DNA from: Pseudomonas atagonensis
GTDB taxonomy: Bacteria; Pseudomonadota; Gammaproteobacteria; Pseudomonadales; Pseudomonadaceae
Reading direction: 5' to 3'
Length of the DNA stretch: 64,000 bases
NCBI RefSeq assembly: GCF_011369485.1
Contig: NZ_VXCA01000036.1
Coordinates: 19,177 to 83,176 of the forward strand
In this document: one piece after another, positions 40,549 to 49,922 of the stretch
Layout of the letters: each line of letters opens with the position of its first letter
How positions within the stretch are numbered: the stretch's first letter is position 1
Position numbers and translations under genes: made by a program
The notes under the pieces: generated by a model
What the model saw: only the letters and a program-made list of their open reading frames with translations
Databases searched by the model: none
What the model was told of the DNA's origin: nothing

Positions 40549-41721
40549 TCAGGCCGGAATCACCGCCTCGCCAATCCCGAGAAACCGGCACAGCTCATCG
40601 CGCTTGGCCAACGCATCGCGCCGCCCCAAGTCGATCAATTCGCTGCAATACCCCGCCTCGAACAGCAGATAGCTCAACACCCCTGCCCCGCTCGTTTTCG
40701 TCGCCCCCGGCCCACGCAGAAACAGCCGCAACGCTGCCGGCAATTCCTGGCGATGCCGTGCCGCGATTTCATCAATCGGCTGACTCGGCGAAATCACCAG
40801 CACCTCCACCGGCGCCACGCCGAGCGCGCGAGTCGGCGTGCCTGCGGGCATCAGATGGCTGAACTGGTTGAGACGCTGAAGCAGCTCGATATCGCTCTCC
40901 AGACTGTCAATGAACGTACTGTTGAGCATGTGCCCGCCAATCTGCGCCAACGTCGGCTGTTGCCCCGTGTAGGTGCGTTCCAGCGGCTGCTGCGGGTCAA
41001 AACCTCGCGGGTTGCCGCTGACGCCGACCACCAGCACGCGACTGGCGCCCAGATGCAAGGCCGGACTGATAGGCGCCGATTGCCGCACCGCGCCGTCACC
41101 GAAGTATTCATCACCGATTTTCACCGGGGCGAACAACAGCGGAATCGCCGAACTTGCCAGCAGATGCTCCACCGACAATTGCGTTGGCACACCTATACGC
41201 CGATGCCGTAGCCACGAATCAATCTTGCCGCCGCCCTGATAGAACGTGACGGCTTGCCCCGACTCGTAGCCGAACGCCGTCACCGCCACCGCGTGCAATT
41301 GCTTGCGCGCGATGGATTCGGCGATGCCGGGCATGTGCAGTTTTTCGTTGAGCAGGTCGCGCAGCGGCGAACTGTTGAGCAGCGCCACCGGCAACTGGCG
41401 ACCGAGGCCGAGCAGGCTGTGGCTGACGAAACGGCTGGCCTGGCGGATCACACCCGGCCAGTCGCTGCGCAACACGCGGTGGCTGCGAAAGCCCTGCCAG
41501 AACAGTGTCAGGCGTTCGATGGCGGCGCGAAAATCCGTCGCGCCACTGGCCAGGCTGACGGCATTGATTGCGCCTGCGGAAGTGCCGACGATCACCGGAA
41601 ACGGGTTATCGGCGCCCAGCGGCAGCAACTCGGCAATCGCCGCCAACACCCCCACCTGATACGCCGCCCGAGCCCCGCCGCCGGAAAGAATCAAACCTGT
41701 GACCGGTTCAGCTGGGCTCAT
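40549..41721 (-). CDS. Patatin-like phospholipase
   Basis: This 390-residue protein has the patatin core: oxyanion-hole LILSGGGARAAYQVGVL at the N-terminus, nucleophile Ser in VGTSAGAINAVSL and the catalytic Asp in YFGDGAVRQSAPISPAL. These form a Ser-Asp dyad for acyl hydrolysis of phospholipids or related esters. No signal peptide is seen, so it is cytoplasmic or peripheral. It precedes the lipid A acyltransferase divergent from minC on the same strand, 35 bp downstream of that gene. Confidence 0.88.
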   Translation of the reverse strand: MSPAEPVTGLILSGGGARAAYQVGVLAAIAELLPLGADNPFPVIVGTSAGAINAVSLASGATDFRAAIERLTLFWQGFRSHRVLRSDWPGVIRQASRFVSHSLLGLGRQLPVALLNSSPLRDLLNEKLHMPGIAESIARKQLHAVAVTAFGYESGQAVTFYQGGGKIDSWLRHRRIGVPTQLSVEHLLASSAIPLLFAPVKIGDEYFGDGAVRQSAPISPALHLGASRVLVVGVSGNPRGFDPQQPLERTYTGQQPTLAQIGGHMLNSTFIDSLESDIELLQRLNQFSHLMPAGTPTRALGVAPVEVLVISPSQPIDEIAARHRQELPAALRLFLRGPGATKTSGAGVLSYLLFEAGYCSELIDLGRRDALAKRDELCRFLGIGEAVIPA

Positions 41722-41756
41722 CGCAACGCTCCATGGTGCTTAAAAGGGTGGGTCAA

Positions 41757-42689
41757 TCAACCACGTTTGGCGTACAACTTCGGCTCGCCCGGAGGACGGC
41801 TCTTGAACCGTCGATGCGCCCACAGGTATTGCTCGGGGCAGGCCCGCAACGCGCTTTCCACCCACTGGTTGATGCGAATGCAATCGGCCTCTTCGGTCTC
41901 GCCCGGAAAATCTTCCAGCGGCGGGTGAATCGTCAGGCGATAACCACTGCCGTCGGCCAGACGCTCCTGAGTGAACGGCACCACCAGCGCTTTACCCAAC
42001 CGGGCAAATTTGGTGGTGGCGGTCACGGTCGCGGCCTGAATGCCGAACAGCGGCACGAAAATGCTTTGCTTGGCGCCGTAGTCCTGATCCGGTGCGTACC
42101 AGATCGCCCGGCCCGAGCGCAGCAGTTTGAGCATGCCGCGCACGTCGTCGCGTTCCACCGCCAGCGAATCGAGGTTGTGCCGTTCGCGGCCCTGACGCTG
42201 GATGAAGTCGAACAACGGGTTTTTGTGTTCGCGGTACATGCCGTCGATGGTGTGCTGCTGACCGAGCAACGCCGCGCCGATTTCCAGGGTGGTGAAATGC
42301 GCCGCCATCAGGATCACGCCCTTGCCTTCGCGCTGGGCCTTTTGCAAATGCTCCAGGCCTTCAACGTGGGCCAGCTTCGCCAGACGCTCGCGGGACCACC
42401 ACCAACTCATCGCCATTTCAAAAAACGCGATGCCGGTGGAGGCAAAGTTTTCCTTGAGCAGGCGTTTGCGCTCCGCGGCGGATTTTTCCGGGAAACACAG
42501 CTCAAGATTACGCTTGGCGATGCGCCGCCGGTCGCCGGCCACGCGATACATCAACGCACCCAAAACTCGACCGATGGTCAGCAATGCCGGATACGGCAAC
42601 TGCACGATCAGCCACAAAAGCCCCAGACCGCACCAGAGCGGCCAGAAGCGTGGGGATAGAAATGCTCTTCGAAAACGCGGGCGATCCAT
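41757..42689 (-). CDS. Lipid A biosynthesis lauroyl acyltransferase
   Basis: This 310-residue LpxL/HtrB-family enzyme adds a secondary acyl chain to Kdo2-lipid IVA at the inner membrane. It has an N-terminal transmembrane anchor (FWPLWCGLGLLWLIVQLPYPALL) and the catalytic HX4E-type motif in AAHFTTLEIGA. A downstream YAPDQDYGAKQSIFVPLFG substrate motif follows. ATG 42689 is chosen because the longer frame to 42815 overlaps the minC region. It diverges from minCDE across 117 bp. Confidence 0.9.
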   Translation of the reverse strand: MDRPRFRRAFLSPRFWPLWCGLGLLWLIVQLPYPALLTIGRVLGALMYRVAGDRRRIAKRNLELCFPEKSAAERKRLLKENFASTGIAFFEMAMSWWWSRERLAKLAHVEGLEHLQKAQREGKGVILMAAHFTTLEIGAALLGQQHTIDGMYREHKNPLFDFIQRQGRERHNLDSLAVERDDVRGMLKLLRSGRAIWYAPDQDYGAKQSIFVPLFGIQAATVTATTKFARLGKALVVPFTQERLADGSGYRLTIHPPLEDFPGETEEADCIRINQWVESALRACPEQYLWAHRRFKSRPPGEPKLYAKRG

Positions 42690-42806
42690 TAAAGCTTCCG
42701 TAAATACAGTGGCCGCGCATTCTACATCGTTCGACCCGGCTTGCGGCTCGCGGGCGTTCTCGTTATAAGTCTCGGCACTTTTAGTGACAAGCCGTTGTAT
42801 GCCGAC

Positions 42807-43544
42807 ATGAGCCAAACCGAACCGTTAGACCAAGATCCCGTATTCCAGCTCAAGGGCAGCATGCTGGCCATTACTGTGCTGGAACTGGCCCGTAACGACC
42901 TCGAAAGCCTCGATCGGCAATTGGCCGCCAAAGTCGCCCAGGCGCCGAACTTCTTCAGCAACGCGCCGCTGGTTCTGGCGCTGGACAAATTGCCGCCGAG
43001 CGAAGGCGCGGTTGATCTGCCGGGGCTGATGCGCGTGTGCCGTCAACACGGCCTGCGCACCCTGGCGATTCGTGCCAGCCGCATCGAAGACATCGCCGCC
43101 GCCATCGCCATCGACATTCCGGTGCTGCCGCCGTCCGGCGCCCGTGAGCGACCGCTGGAAACGCCGGAAGCCGAAGTCAAAAAGAAACCGGAAAAGCCGC
43201 CTGAGCCGACCATCAAACCAACCCGCGTGATCACCACGCCAGTGCGTGGTGGCCAACAGATATATGCCCAGGGTGGCGATCTGGTAGTGGTGTCCTCGGT
43301 CAGTCCGGGGGCGGAACTTCTCGCCGATGGCAACATCCATGTATACGGCCCGATGCGTGGTCGTGCGCTGGCCGGCGTGAAAGGTGATACCAAGGCACGG
43401 ATTTTCTGTCAGCAATTGAGCGCTGAACTGATCTCCATCGCCGGTCATTACAAGGTTTCCGAAGATTTGCGTCGCGACCCGATGTGGGGCTCGGGCGTAC
43501 AGGTCAGCCTGTCAGGCGACGTGTTGAACATCATTCGGCTTTAA
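42807..43544 (+). CDS. minC: Septum-site inhibitor MinC
   Basis: MinC blocks FtsZ ring assembly away from midcell. This 245-residue protein has an N-terminal FtsZ-interacting domain (FQLKGSMLAITVLEL ... RQHGLRTLAIR). A Pro/Lys linker (about 130-150) and the C-terminal beta-helix MinD-binding domain (VRGGQQIYAQGGDLVVVSSVSPGAELLADGNIHVYGPMRGRALAG) follow. ATG 42807 is used; the open frame begins earlier. It is the first gene of minCDE, with 169 bp before minD. Confidence 0.96.
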   Translation: MSQTEPLDQDPVFQLKGSMLAITVLELARNDLESLDRQLAAKVAQAPNFFSNAPLVLALDKLPPSEGAVDLPGLMRVCRQHGLRTLAIRASRIEDIAAAIAIDIPVLPPSGARERPLETPEAEVKKKPEKPPEPTIKPTRVITTPVRGGQQIYAQGGDLVVVSSVSPGAELLADGNIHVYGPMRGRALAGVKGDTKARIFCQQLSAELISIAGHYKVSEDLRRDPMWGSGVQVSLSGDVLNIIRL

Positions 43545-43713
43545 CGGATACTGCCGCATTTTCCAAGCATCTCTAAAACGTAGCGAAAACGGCTCAAACG
43601 AAGTAGGAAAAAGGCCAAAAGCCAAATTCCAGCCAAGGCTGTCCGACTGCAGTAGTTTTCAAGAGATGTTTTTCAGGGGCTAAAAAGTCCTTCTTCCTTA
43701 GGGGTGAAACACC

Positions 43714-44526
43714 TTGGCCAAGATTCTCGTGGTTACATCCGGCAAGGGTGGTGTGGGTAAGACCACCACCAGCGCCGCTATCGGTACCGGCCTCGCTCTG
43801 CGCGGCCACAAAACAGTGATCGTCGACTTCGACGTGGGCTTGCGTAACCTTGACCTGATCATGGGTTGCGAGCGCCGCGTGGTGTATGACTTCGTCAACG
43901 TGGTCAACGGCGAAGCCAACCTGCAACAGGCTCTGATCAAAGACAAACGTCTGGAAAACCTCTACGTACTGGCCGCCAGTCAGACCCGCGACAAAGACGC
44001 GCTGACTGTCGAAGGCGTGGAAAAAGTCCTGATGGAGCTCAAGGAACAATTCGAGTTCGTGGTCTGCGACTCCCCGGCGGGCATCGAGAAAGGCGCTCAC
44101 CTGGCCATGTACTTCGCTGATGAAGCGATCGTCGTGACCAACCCGGAAGTGTCCTCGGTACGAGATTCGGACCGCATGCTCGGCCTGCTGGCCAGCAAAT
44201 CGCGTCGTGCCGAACGTGGCGAAGACCCGATCAAGGAACACCTGCTGATCACCCGCTACCACCCGGAGCGTGTTGAAAAAGGCGAAATGCTTGGCGTTGA
44301 AGACGTCAAGGAAATCCTCTCGGTAACGCTGCTCGGCGTGATCCCGGAATCCCAGGCGGTGCTCAAGGCATCCAACCAGGGTGTACCGGTGATTCTCGAC
44401 GACCAGAGCGATGCCGGTCAGGCTTACAGCGATACCGTCGACCGCCTGCTGGGCAAAGACAAAGCGCACCGGTTCCTCGATGTCGAGAAGAAGGGATTCT
44501 TCGAGCGCCTGTTTGGAGGTAGGTAA
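43714..44526 (+). CDS. minD: Septum-site ATPase MinD
   Basis: MinD is the membrane-binding ATPase that recruits MinC and oscillates with MinE. This 270-residue protein has the deviant Walker A GKGGVGKTT (10-18) with the signature lysine. The C-terminal amphipathic membrane-targeting helix is KKGFFERLFGG. It starts at TTG 43714 with AGGGGTGA upstream. Its TAA overlaps the minE ATG by 1 nt. Confidence 0.97.
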   Translation: MAKILVVTSGKGGVGKTTTSAAIGTGLALRGHKTVIVDFDVGLRNLDLIMGCERRVVYDFVNVVNGEANLQQALIKDKRLENLYVLAASQTRDKDALTVEGVEKVLMELKEQFEFVVCDSPAGIEKGAHLAMYFADEAIVVTNPEVSSVRDSDRMLGLLASKSRRAERGEDPIKEHLLITRYHPERVEKGEMLGVEDVKEILSVTLLGVIPESQAVLKASNQGVPVILDDQSDAGQAYSDTVDRLLGKDKAHRFLDVEKKGFFERLFGGR

Positions 44527-44780
44527 TGAACCTTTTTGACTTCTTTCGTGCCAACAAAAAGCCAAGCACTGCCTCGGTAGCGAAAGAGCGTCTACAGATC
44601 ATCGTGGCGCATGAGCGCGGCCAGCGCAGCACGCCGGATTACTTGCCAGCCTTGCAGAAGGAACTGGTCGACGTGATCCGCAAGTACGTCAACATCGGCA
44701 ACGACGACGTACATGTTGCACTGGAAAGCCAGGGCAGTTGCTCGATTCTGGAACTCAACATCACCCTGCCAGATCGCTGA
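44526..44780 (+). CDS. minE: Cell division topological specificity factor MinE
   Basis: MinE stimulates MinD ATPase and confines MinCD to the poles. The protein has 84 residues. An N-terminal anti-MinCD helix (FDFFRANKKPSTASVAKERLQIIVAHER) and a C-terminal topological domain are present. It is translationally coupled to minD by a 1-nt overlap. A long hairpin follows. Confidence 0.97.
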   Translation: MNLFDFFRANKKPSTASVAKERLQIIVAHERGQRSTPDYLPALQKELVDVIRKYVNIGNDDVHVALESQGSCSILELNITLPDR

Positions 44781-44798
44781 GTCGATCCGGCAGGTACG

Positions 44799-44846
44799 AC
44801 GGCGGTTCAGGGCCATTCTCGAAACGGAATGGCCCTGAACCGCCGT
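44799..44846. other. Perfect 20-bp stem-loop between minE and rluA
   Basis: Arms at 44799-44818 and 44827-44846 are exact inverses (ACGGCGGTTCAGGGCC-type) with an 8-nt loop. There is no T-tract after it, so it may protect or process the min mRNA rather than act as a simple terminator. Confidence 0.8.
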
Positions 44847-44871
44847 TGGCATTTGTTACGAGGCTGTTTTA

Positions 44872-45507
44872 ATGCCGTTGTCCAACGTCCACATCATCCA
44901 TCAGGACGCTGCCGTACTGGTGGTGAACAAACCGACCCTGTTGCTCTCGGTGCCCGGTCGCGCCGACGACAACAAGGATTGCCTGATTACCCGCCTGCAG
45001 GAAAACGGCTACCCGGAAGCGCGCATCGTCCATCGTCTGGACTGGGAAACCTCCGGCATCATCCTGCTGGCCCGTGACGCCGACAGCCACCGCGAACTGT
45101 CGCGACAGTTTCACGACCGCGAAACCGAAAAGGCCTACACCGCGCTGGCCTGGGGTCAGCCAGAACTGGACAGCGGCAGCATCGACCTGCCCCTGCGCTA
45201 CGATCCGCCGACCAAGCCGCGCCATGTCGTCGATCACGAATTCGGCAAGCACGCACTGACCTTCTGGCGTGTGCTGGAGCGTTGTGGCGACTGGTGCCGC
45301 GTCGAACTGACACCAATTACCGGCCGCTCGCACCAATTGCGCGTACACATGCTGTCCATCGGGCATCCGCTGCTCGGCGACGGCCTCTACGCCCACGAAC
45401 AAGCCCTCGCTGCCTGGCCACGCCTGTGCCTGCACGCGAGCATGCTCAGCTTCACCCATCCACAAACCGGCGAACGCCTGCGCTTCGAGTGCCCGGCACC
45501 GTTTTAG
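44872..45507 (+). CDS. rluA: RluA-family rRNA/tRNA pseudouridine synthase
   Basis: This 211-residue single-domain pseudouridine synthase has the catalytic HRLDWETSG motif (Asp about residue 57). KAYTALAWG and the RSHQLRVHML conserved arginine region are also present. The size and absence of an S4 domain match RluA, which modifies 23S rRNA U746 and tRNA U32 in E. coli. It lies after minE, as in other pseudomonads. Confidence 0.88.
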   Translation: MPLSNVHIIHQDAAVLVVNKPTLLLSVPGRADDNKDCLITRLQENGYPEARIVHRLDWETSGIILLARDADSHRELSRQFHDRETEKAYTALAWGQPELDSGSIDLPLRYDPPTKPRHVVDHEFGKHALTFWRVLERCGDWCRVELTPITGRSHQLRVHMLSIGHPLLGDGLYAHEQALAAWPRLCLHASMLSFTHPQTGERLRFECPAPF

Positions 45508-45524
45508 GCGGCAATTCGATCAAA

Positions 45525-45618
45525 ACTGTGGGAGCGGGCTTGCTCGCGAAGACGTCGTGTCAGTCGACGTTTCTTTGTCTGAGTCACAGCATTCGCGAGC
45601 AAGCCCTCTCCCACAGGG
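45525..45618. repeat. REP inverted pair
   Basis: CTGTGGGAGCGGGCTTGCTCGCGAA and its inverse TTCGCGAGCAAGCCCTCTCCCACAG flank about 45 bp. Confidence 0.85.
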
Positions 45619-45685
45619 ATCCGGTTCAGATTCAATTCCCTGGTCAATGCGTTAAACTCCCGCCCATTGCTGTCTGGAGCTTCTT

Positions 45686-46975
45686 ATGCGCGAAGAGTTG
45701 AACCAAGGCCTGATCGACTTCCTCAAGGCCTCCCCTACCCCGTTCCACGCCACCGCCAGCCTTGTTCAACGTCTGGAGGCCGCCGGTTTTGTGCGCCTCG
45801 ACGAGCGCGAACCGTGGCACACCGAAGCCAACGGCCGCTACTACGTCACCCGTAACGATTCCTCGATTGTCGCGATCAAAATGGGCCGCAACTCGCCGTT
45901 GCACGGCGGCATCCGTCTGGTCGGCGCTCACACCGATAGCCCGTGCCTGCGGGTCAAGCCGCAGCCGGAACTGCAGCGTCAGGGTTTCTGGCAACTGGGC
46001 GTAGAAGTCTACGGCGGCGCACTGCTGGCGCCGTGGTTCGACCGCGATCTGTCGCTGGCCGGCCGCGTGACCTTCCGCCGCGACGGCAAAGTCGAAAGCC
46101 AGTTGATCGACTTCAAGGCGCCGATTGCGATCATTCCCAACCTGGCGATTCACCTCAACCGTGAAGCCAACCAGGGCTGGGCGATCAACGCGCAGACCGA
46201 ACTGCCGCCGATCCTCGCGCAATTCGCCGGTGACGAGCGCGTCGACTTCCGCGCCGTGCTTACCGATCAACTGGCCCGCGAACATGGCCTGAACGCCGAC
46301 GTCGTGCTCGATTACGAGCTGAGTTTTTACGACACGCAAAGCGCTGCCGTCATTGGCCTGAACGGCGATTTCATTGCTGGCGCGCGCCTCGACAATCTGC
46401 TGTCGTGCTACGCCGGCCTGCAAGCCTTGCTGACCGCCGAGACCGACGAAACCTGCGTGCTCGTGTGCAACGACCACGAAGAGGTTGGTTCCTGCTCGGC
46501 CTGTGGCGCCGACGGCCCGATGCTCGAGCAGACCCTGCGCCGCCTGCTGCCTGAAGGTGACGAGTTCGTTCGCACCATCCAGAAATCCCTGCTGGTCTCG
46601 GCCGATAACGCCCACGGTGTGCACCCGAACTACGCCGAGAAGCACGACGCCAACCACGGCCCGAAACTCAACGCCGGCCCGGTGATCAAGGTCAACAGCA
46701 ACCAACGCTACGCCACCAACAGCGAAACCGCCGGTTTCTTCCGTCATCTGTGCATGGCCGAAGAAGTGCCCGTGCAAAGCTTCGTGGTGCGCAGCGACAT
46801 GGGCTGCGGCTCGACCATCGGCCCGATCACCGCCAGCCACCTGGGCGTGCGTACGGTCGACATCGGCTTGCCGACGTTCGCCATGCACTCGATTCGCGAA
46901 CTGTGCGGCAGCCATGACCTCGCGCACCTGGTCAAAGTGCTGAGCGCGTTCTACGCCTGCCGCGAATTGCCATAA
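45686..46975 (+). CDS. apeB: M18-family aminopeptidase
   Basis: This 429-residue cytosolic dizinc aminopeptidase of the aspartyl aminopeptidase family has zinc-site segments VGAHTDSPCLRVKP, CNDHEEVGSCSACGADG (Glu-Glu catalytic pair) and SADNAHGVHPNY. A C-terminal histidine is in LPTFAMHSIRELCG. The length matches M18 family 2. It removes N-terminal acidic or hydrophobic residues from peptides. It is a single gene bracketed by REP elements. Confidence 0.92.
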   Translation: MREELNQGLIDFLKASPTPFHATASLVQRLEAAGFVRLDEREPWHTEANGRYYVTRNDSSIVAIKMGRNSPLHGGIRLVGAHTDSPCLRVKPQPELQRQGFWQLGVEVYGGALLAPWFDRDLSLAGRVTFRRDGKVESQLIDFKAPIAIIPNLAIHLNREANQGWAINAQTELPPILAQFAGDERVDFRAVLTDQLAREHGLNADVVLDYELSFYDTQSAAVIGLNGDFIAGARLDNLLSCYAGLQALLTAETDETCVLVCNDHEEVGSCSACGADGPMLEQTLRRLLPEGDEFVRTIQKSLLVSADNAHGVHPNYAEKHDANHGPKLNAGPVIKVNSNQRYATNSETAGFFRHLCMAEEVPVQSFVVRSDMGCGSTIGPITASHLGVRTVDIGLPTFAMHSIRELCGSHDLAHLVKVLSAFYACRELP

Positions 46976-47048
46976 AGCTTCGTGAACAAGCCCGCTCCCA
47001 TATTGGATTGCATTTCAAATAGTGGGGGCGAGCCTGCTTGCGAAGGCG
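46976..47048. repeat. REP inverted pair (diverged)
   Basis: GCTTCGTGAACAAGCCCGCTCCCA and a diverged inverse GTGGGGGCGAGCCTGCTTGCGAAGGC. Confidence 0.7.
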
Positions 47049-47161
47049 TCGGTTCGGACAACGGATTTCATCCTGGAACCGGCTCATTTCTGATACACAT
47101 CAGAACCGCTCAAGCAAAACCGACCTAGACTTAAATCATCCCTTCCGACAAGGCAGTCTTC

Positions 47162-47338
47162 ATGATCTCGATGTCTTCGTTCCACGCCATGCTCATCCCC
47201 ATTCTGTGCGGGATGATCCTGCTGGCGATCGGCTTCAACTTCCGTGACAAAAATGCCGGCGTCTTCGCCATGTGGGTCGGCATGCTGATGATTCTCGCCA
47301 CCGTGGTCTACAAGATCCTCGCCAAACTCAACGAATAA
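47162..47338 (+). CDS. Small membrane protein (58 aa)
   Basis: ATG 47162 opens a 58-residue frame (MISMSSFHAMLIPILCGMIL ... VVYKILAKLNE, stop 47336-47338). It has two hydrophobic helices separated by the polar turn NFRDKNAGV. CAAGGCAG sits upstream as a weak ribosome-binding site. Codon use is host-like. It ends 77 bp before the mechanosensitive channel gene. The function is unknown. Confidence 0.5.
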   Translation: MISMSSFHAMLIPILCGMILLAIGFNFRDKNAGVFAMWVGMLMILATVVYKILAKLNE

Positions 47339-47415
47339 TTCGGCGCCCGGCTCGCATTGATATGGGCGGCCTCGTACACTCCAGCGAATCCGCCCCTTGC
47401 GAGGTTGACCGCCTA

Positions 47416-49569
47416 GTGTTTGCTCGTCTGTTTGCTCTGCCCTGCCTGTTCCTCGTCTGCCTGATGACGCTGCTGCCCGTGGCGCCTGCCCACGCGGTCG
47501 GTCTGCCGGGCCTGCTCAACACCAGCAAGACACAGCCCGAGGCGCAGGAACCGCTGGGGCAATCTCTCGATGAAGTCATCAAGTCGCTGGAAAACGACAA
47601 GCAACGCGCACAGTTGCTGAGCGACCTGAAGAAGCTCCGTGATGCCACGAAAAAGGCCCAGGCTTCTCCCGAAGAAGGCGTGCTTGGCTTGATCGGCGGC
47701 ACGCTGGCCAATTTCGAAAAGCAATTCTCCGGCGCCGACAGCCCGCTTACCCGCTGGTCAAACGAATTCGATCTGGCCAAGGACGAACTGAGCAGCATGA
47801 TGCTGCCGGCCAGCGAATGGCTGCCGATCATCTTCGGCTTCGCCATGATCCTGATGGTCTGGAGCCTGCTCGCCGCTGCGCTGATCTGGCTAGGTCATCG
47901 GGTGCGCATGCGCTTCGGCCTCACCGAAGAATTGCCGCAACACCCCAAAGCCCTCGACATGCTGCGTTTCGCGCTGCGCAAGCTCGGGCCATGGCTGATC
48001 GCCTTGGTAATGACCGTTTACATGAGCTACGCCTTGCCGTCGTCGCTGGGCAAAAGCCTGGCGATGGTGCTGGCCTATGCGCTGGTGGTCGGCACCTGTT
48101 TCTCGGCCATCTGCGTGATCGCGTTCTCCCTGCTCGACGGCCCGCACCGCCATCGCGCCCTGTACATCCTGCGCCATCAGGCGTTTCGGCCGCTGTGGTT
48201 GATCGGCAGTTTCGCCGCGTTCGGTGAAGCGCTGAACGACCCGAAACTGATCGAAAGCCTTGGCGTGCACTTGGCGCACACCGCCGCCACTGTCGCCAAC
48301 ATCCTCGCAGCGTTGTCGACCGGGTTGTTCATCCTGCGTTTCCGCCGGCCGATTGCCCACCTGATCCGCAACCAGCCACTGTCACGACGCCTGACCCGGC
48401 GCGCCCTCAGCGACACCATCGATATCCTCGGCACCTTCTGGTACGTGCCGGCGCTGGTGCTGGTCGGCATTTCACTGTTCGCCACATTCATCTCCGCCGG
48501 CGACACCAGCACGGCATTGCGCCAGTCACTGATCTGCACCGTGCTTCTGGTGTTGTGCATGGTGATAAACGGCCTCGTGCGCCGTCATTCACTCAAACCG
48601 CAACGCGGCCCGAGACGCCACGCCCTCTACTCGGAACGCCTGAAAAACTTCTTCTACACCCTTGCGCATTTGCTGGTGTGGCTGGCCTTCATCGAACTCG
48701 GTCTGCGCGTGTGGGGCATGTCGCTGATCGGCTTCACCGAAGGCGAAGGCCATGACGTCAGCGTCAAACTCTTCAGCCTGATCGGCACGCTGATTTTCAG
48801 TTGGCTGATCTGGATCCTCGCCGACACCGCCGTGCACCACGCCCTTACCCGCTCGCGCAAAGGCCTGGCCAATGCCCGCGCACAGACGATGATGCCGCTG
48901 ATCCGCAACGTCCTGTTCGTGGCGATCTTCATCATCGCCCTGATCGTCGCGTTGGCGAACATGGGCATGAACGTCACGCCGCTGCTGGCAGGTGCCGGCG
49001 TCATCGGTCTGGCCATCGGTTTCGGTGCGCAGTCGCTGGTCGCGGACTTGATCACCGGCCTGTTCATCATCATCGAAGACTCCCTGGCCATCGATGACTA
49101 CGTCGACGTCGGCGGCCACCTCGGCACCGTCGAAGGCCTGACCATCCGCACCGTACGCCTGCGCGACATCGACGGTATCGTCCATACGATCCCGTTCAGC
49201 GAAATCAAAAGCATCAAGAACTACTCGCGGGAATTCGGCTACGCGATCTTCCGCGTAGCCGTGCCGTTCAACATGAACATCGACGAAGCCATCAAATTGA
49301 TGCGCGACGTCGGCCAGAAAATGCGCACCGACCCGCTGCAGCGACGCAACATCTGGTCGCCACTGGAGATACAAGGGGTGGAAAGTTTCGAATCGGGTAA
49401 TGCGATATTGCGTGCCCGGTTCAAGACCGCACCGATCAAACAATGGGAAGTTTCACGGGCGTTCAACCTGTCTCTGAAACGGCATCTGGATGAGGCCGGA
49501 CTGGATCTGGCGACACCGAGGATGAATGTGCAGGTGATTACAGCGGGTGGCGGCGAACCAAAAGAATAA
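47416..49569 (+). CDS. MscS-family mechanosensitive channel (large, YbiO-like)
   Basis: This 717-residue channel has a signal peptide (FARLFALPCLFLVCLMTLLPVAPAHA). A periplasmic helical region (40-150), about 10 transmembrane helices and the MscS pore domain follow. The pore helix and beta-domain sequence is VTPLLAGAGVIGLAIGFGAQSLVADLITGLFIIIEDSLAIDDYVDVGG. A C-terminal cytoplasmic domain follows (FRVAVPFNMNIDEAIKLM). GTG 47416 gives a clean signal peptide and GAGG lies upstream; longer starts lack both. It probably opens on hypo-osmotic shock. Confidence 0.88.
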   Translation: MFARLFALPCLFLVCLMTLLPVAPAHAVGLPGLLNTSKTQPEAQEPLGQSLDEVIKSLENDKQRAQLLSDLKKLRDATKKAQASPEEGVLGLIGGTLANFEKQFSGADSPLTRWSNEFDLAKDELSSMMLPASEWLPIIFGFAMILMVWSLLAAALIWLGHRVRMRFGLTEELPQHPKALDMLRFALRKLGPWLIALVMTVYMSYALPSSLGKSLAMVLAYALVVGTCFSAICVIAFSLLDGPHRHRALYILRHQAFRPLWLIGSFAAFGEALNDPKLIESLGVHLAHTAATVANILAALSTGLFILRFRRPIAHLIRNQPLSRRLTRRALSDTIDILGTFWYVPALVLVGISLFATFISAGDTSTALRQSLICTVLLVLCMVINGLVRRHSLKPQRGPRRHALYSERLKNFFYTLAHLLVWLAFIELGLRVWGMSLIGFTEGEGHDVSVKLFSLIGTLIFSWLIWILADTAVHHALTRSRKGLANARAQTMMPLIRNVLFVAIFIIALIVALANMGMNVTPLLAGAGVIGLAIGFGAQSLVADLITGLFIIIEDSLAIDDYVDVGGHLGTVEGLTIRTVRLRDIDGIVHTIPFSEIKSIKNYSREFGYAIFRVAVPFNMNIDEAIKLMRDVGQKMRTDPLQRRNIWSPLEIQGVESFESGNAILRARFKTAPIKQWEVSRAFNLSLKRHLDEAGLDLATPRMNVQVITAGGGEPKE

Positions 49570-49600
49570 AGCGTAAATCGCAAAACACAGGATGAGCGTT

Positions 49601-49860
49601 AGCTCGACAAAAGCTTTTGATCTTGATTCACCCGCCCCTTCGGAAGGCTGAGCGCAGGTGTTCATCCGGGGATTGGCACGCAGTGCCGGGCGGCGAAGCC
49701 GCGCTCATCGACGAAGTCGATGCCCCCGGATGGATGCCGGAGCGAAGGAACCCGAGCCTGCGAAAGCCGAACGCCAGGGCGAGCCTTTTTTTGCTTACTT
49801 TTTTGAGGCGTTTGTCAAAAAAGTGAGTCGCCGTAAGGGCGAAGCCGTCAGCGGCAGCAC
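49601..49860. repeat. Long intergenic repeat-type sequence
   Basis: This stretch contains blocks such as GGCGAAGCCGCGCTCATCGA, GAAGTCGATGCCCCCGGATG and TTTTTTGCTTACTTTTTTGAGG. A TTTGTCAAAAAAGTGAGTCGCC block and an inverse AAAAAAGT/ACTTTTTT pair are also present. I recall related text in many Pseudomonas intergenic regions. It is non-coding and fills the gap between the channel gene and the GntR gene. Confidence 0.5.
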
Positions 49861-49922
49861 AAGAAGCAACGGATATTCACCCAAAATAACCCAAAGCATG
49901 GCCGGCCCAGAGGCCGCCAAGG

